Assembly: GCA_005116795.1 (NCBI GenBank)
Contig: SWDL01000338.1
Coordinates: 1-5,318 of the forward strand
From: Nitrospira sp.
GTDB lineage: Bacteria; Nitrospirota; Nitrospiria; Nitrospirales; Nitrospiraceae
Length of the DNA: 5,318 nt
Direction of reading: 5' to 3'
This document shows, piece by piece, positions 5,221 to 5,318 of the stretch (the first letter of the stretch is position 1; each line of letters begins with the position of its first letter). Both the position numbers and the translations under genes were made by a program. Under the pieces are notes generated by a model. That model saw nothing but the letters and a program-made list of their open reading frames with translations. It searched no databases and was not told where the DNA came from.

Positions 5221-5318
5221 AATCCCAGATCTGAAAGTCGGGGAACCGGTTCGTCGCGTCGCGCCACTGAACGAGCACGTCGCTCACACGTGAGAGCGGC
5301 GGGCCTTGGCGTAGGATC
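5219..5318 (-). CDS. C-terminal end of an unrecognised protein
   Basis: Partial gene: 32 codons are open from the window edge to a TGA at 5219-5221. The visible end reads ILRQGPPLSRVSDVLVQW and then RDATNRFPDFQIWD. The segment is amphipathic with aromatic residues near the end. It is not recognisable as NlpD, the peptidoglycan-hydrolase activator that often precedes rpoS. The frame is credible because its stop is placed 27 nt before the sigma-factor start, inside a ribosome-binding region, as expected for adjacent genes of one operon. Function unknown. Confidence 0.5.
   Translation of the reverse strand, partial: ILRQGPPLSRVSDVLVQWRDATNRFPDFQIWD

Overview
This window looks like chromosomal DNA from a GC-rich diderm (Gram-negative) bacterium. 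The evidence is several lipoprotein-type signal peptides, a membrane-anchored cytochrome c, an RpoS-type sigma factor and a DksA-type RNA polymerase regulator. The overall style resembles Nitrospirota (Nitrospira-like) or a proteobacterium, but that placement is an impression from protein style and not a computed result. There is no sign of phage, an insertion sequence, CRISPR or RNA genes.

Every supported gene lies on the minus strand, so transcription runs from high to low coordinates. In that order: the last 32 codons of an unrecognised gene (5318-5219); an RpoS-like primary-type sigma factor (5191-4235); adenine phosphoribosyltransferase apt (4159-3644); a DksA/TraR-type zinc-finger protein with a long basic tail (about 3502-2912); queC for 7-deazaguanine (preQ0) synthesis (2797-2102); a 40-residue single-pass membrane protein too short for usual ORF calling (2099-1977); a monohaem cytochrome c lipoprotein (1969-1532); an SPFH/Band 7 lipoprotein (1301-453); and the N-terminal 94 residues of a coiled-coil envelope protein (282-1) that runs off the window.

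The layout suggests three transcriptional blocks. Block one is the unknown gene, rpoS and apt, closely spaced (27 and 75 nt gaps). Block two begins at a promoter-like site nested in a terminator-like hairpin just before dksA. It runs through queC, the small membrane protein and the cytochrome; the last three are separated by only 2 and 7 nt. Block three is the SPFH gene, which has a good sigma-70 type promoter (perfect TTGACA, 17-nt spacer). The coiled-coil gene has its own extended -10 promoter and lies beyond a REP-like hairpin.

Functionally, the upper half groups global stress and growth control (RpoS-type sigma, DksA-type RNAP co-regulator) with purine salvage (Apt). The lower half is envelope-oriented (cytochrome, SPFH lipoprotein, coiled-coil protein). 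No gap without a gene exceeds 300 bases; the largest is 230 nt (1302-1531). I see no dramatic new system. The most rewarding items are the hidden 40-residue membrane protein, the SPFH protein that appears to be a lipoprotein, the DksA-like protein with a histone-H1-like tail, the REP-like element and the duplicated ribosome-binding region before the sigma factor.
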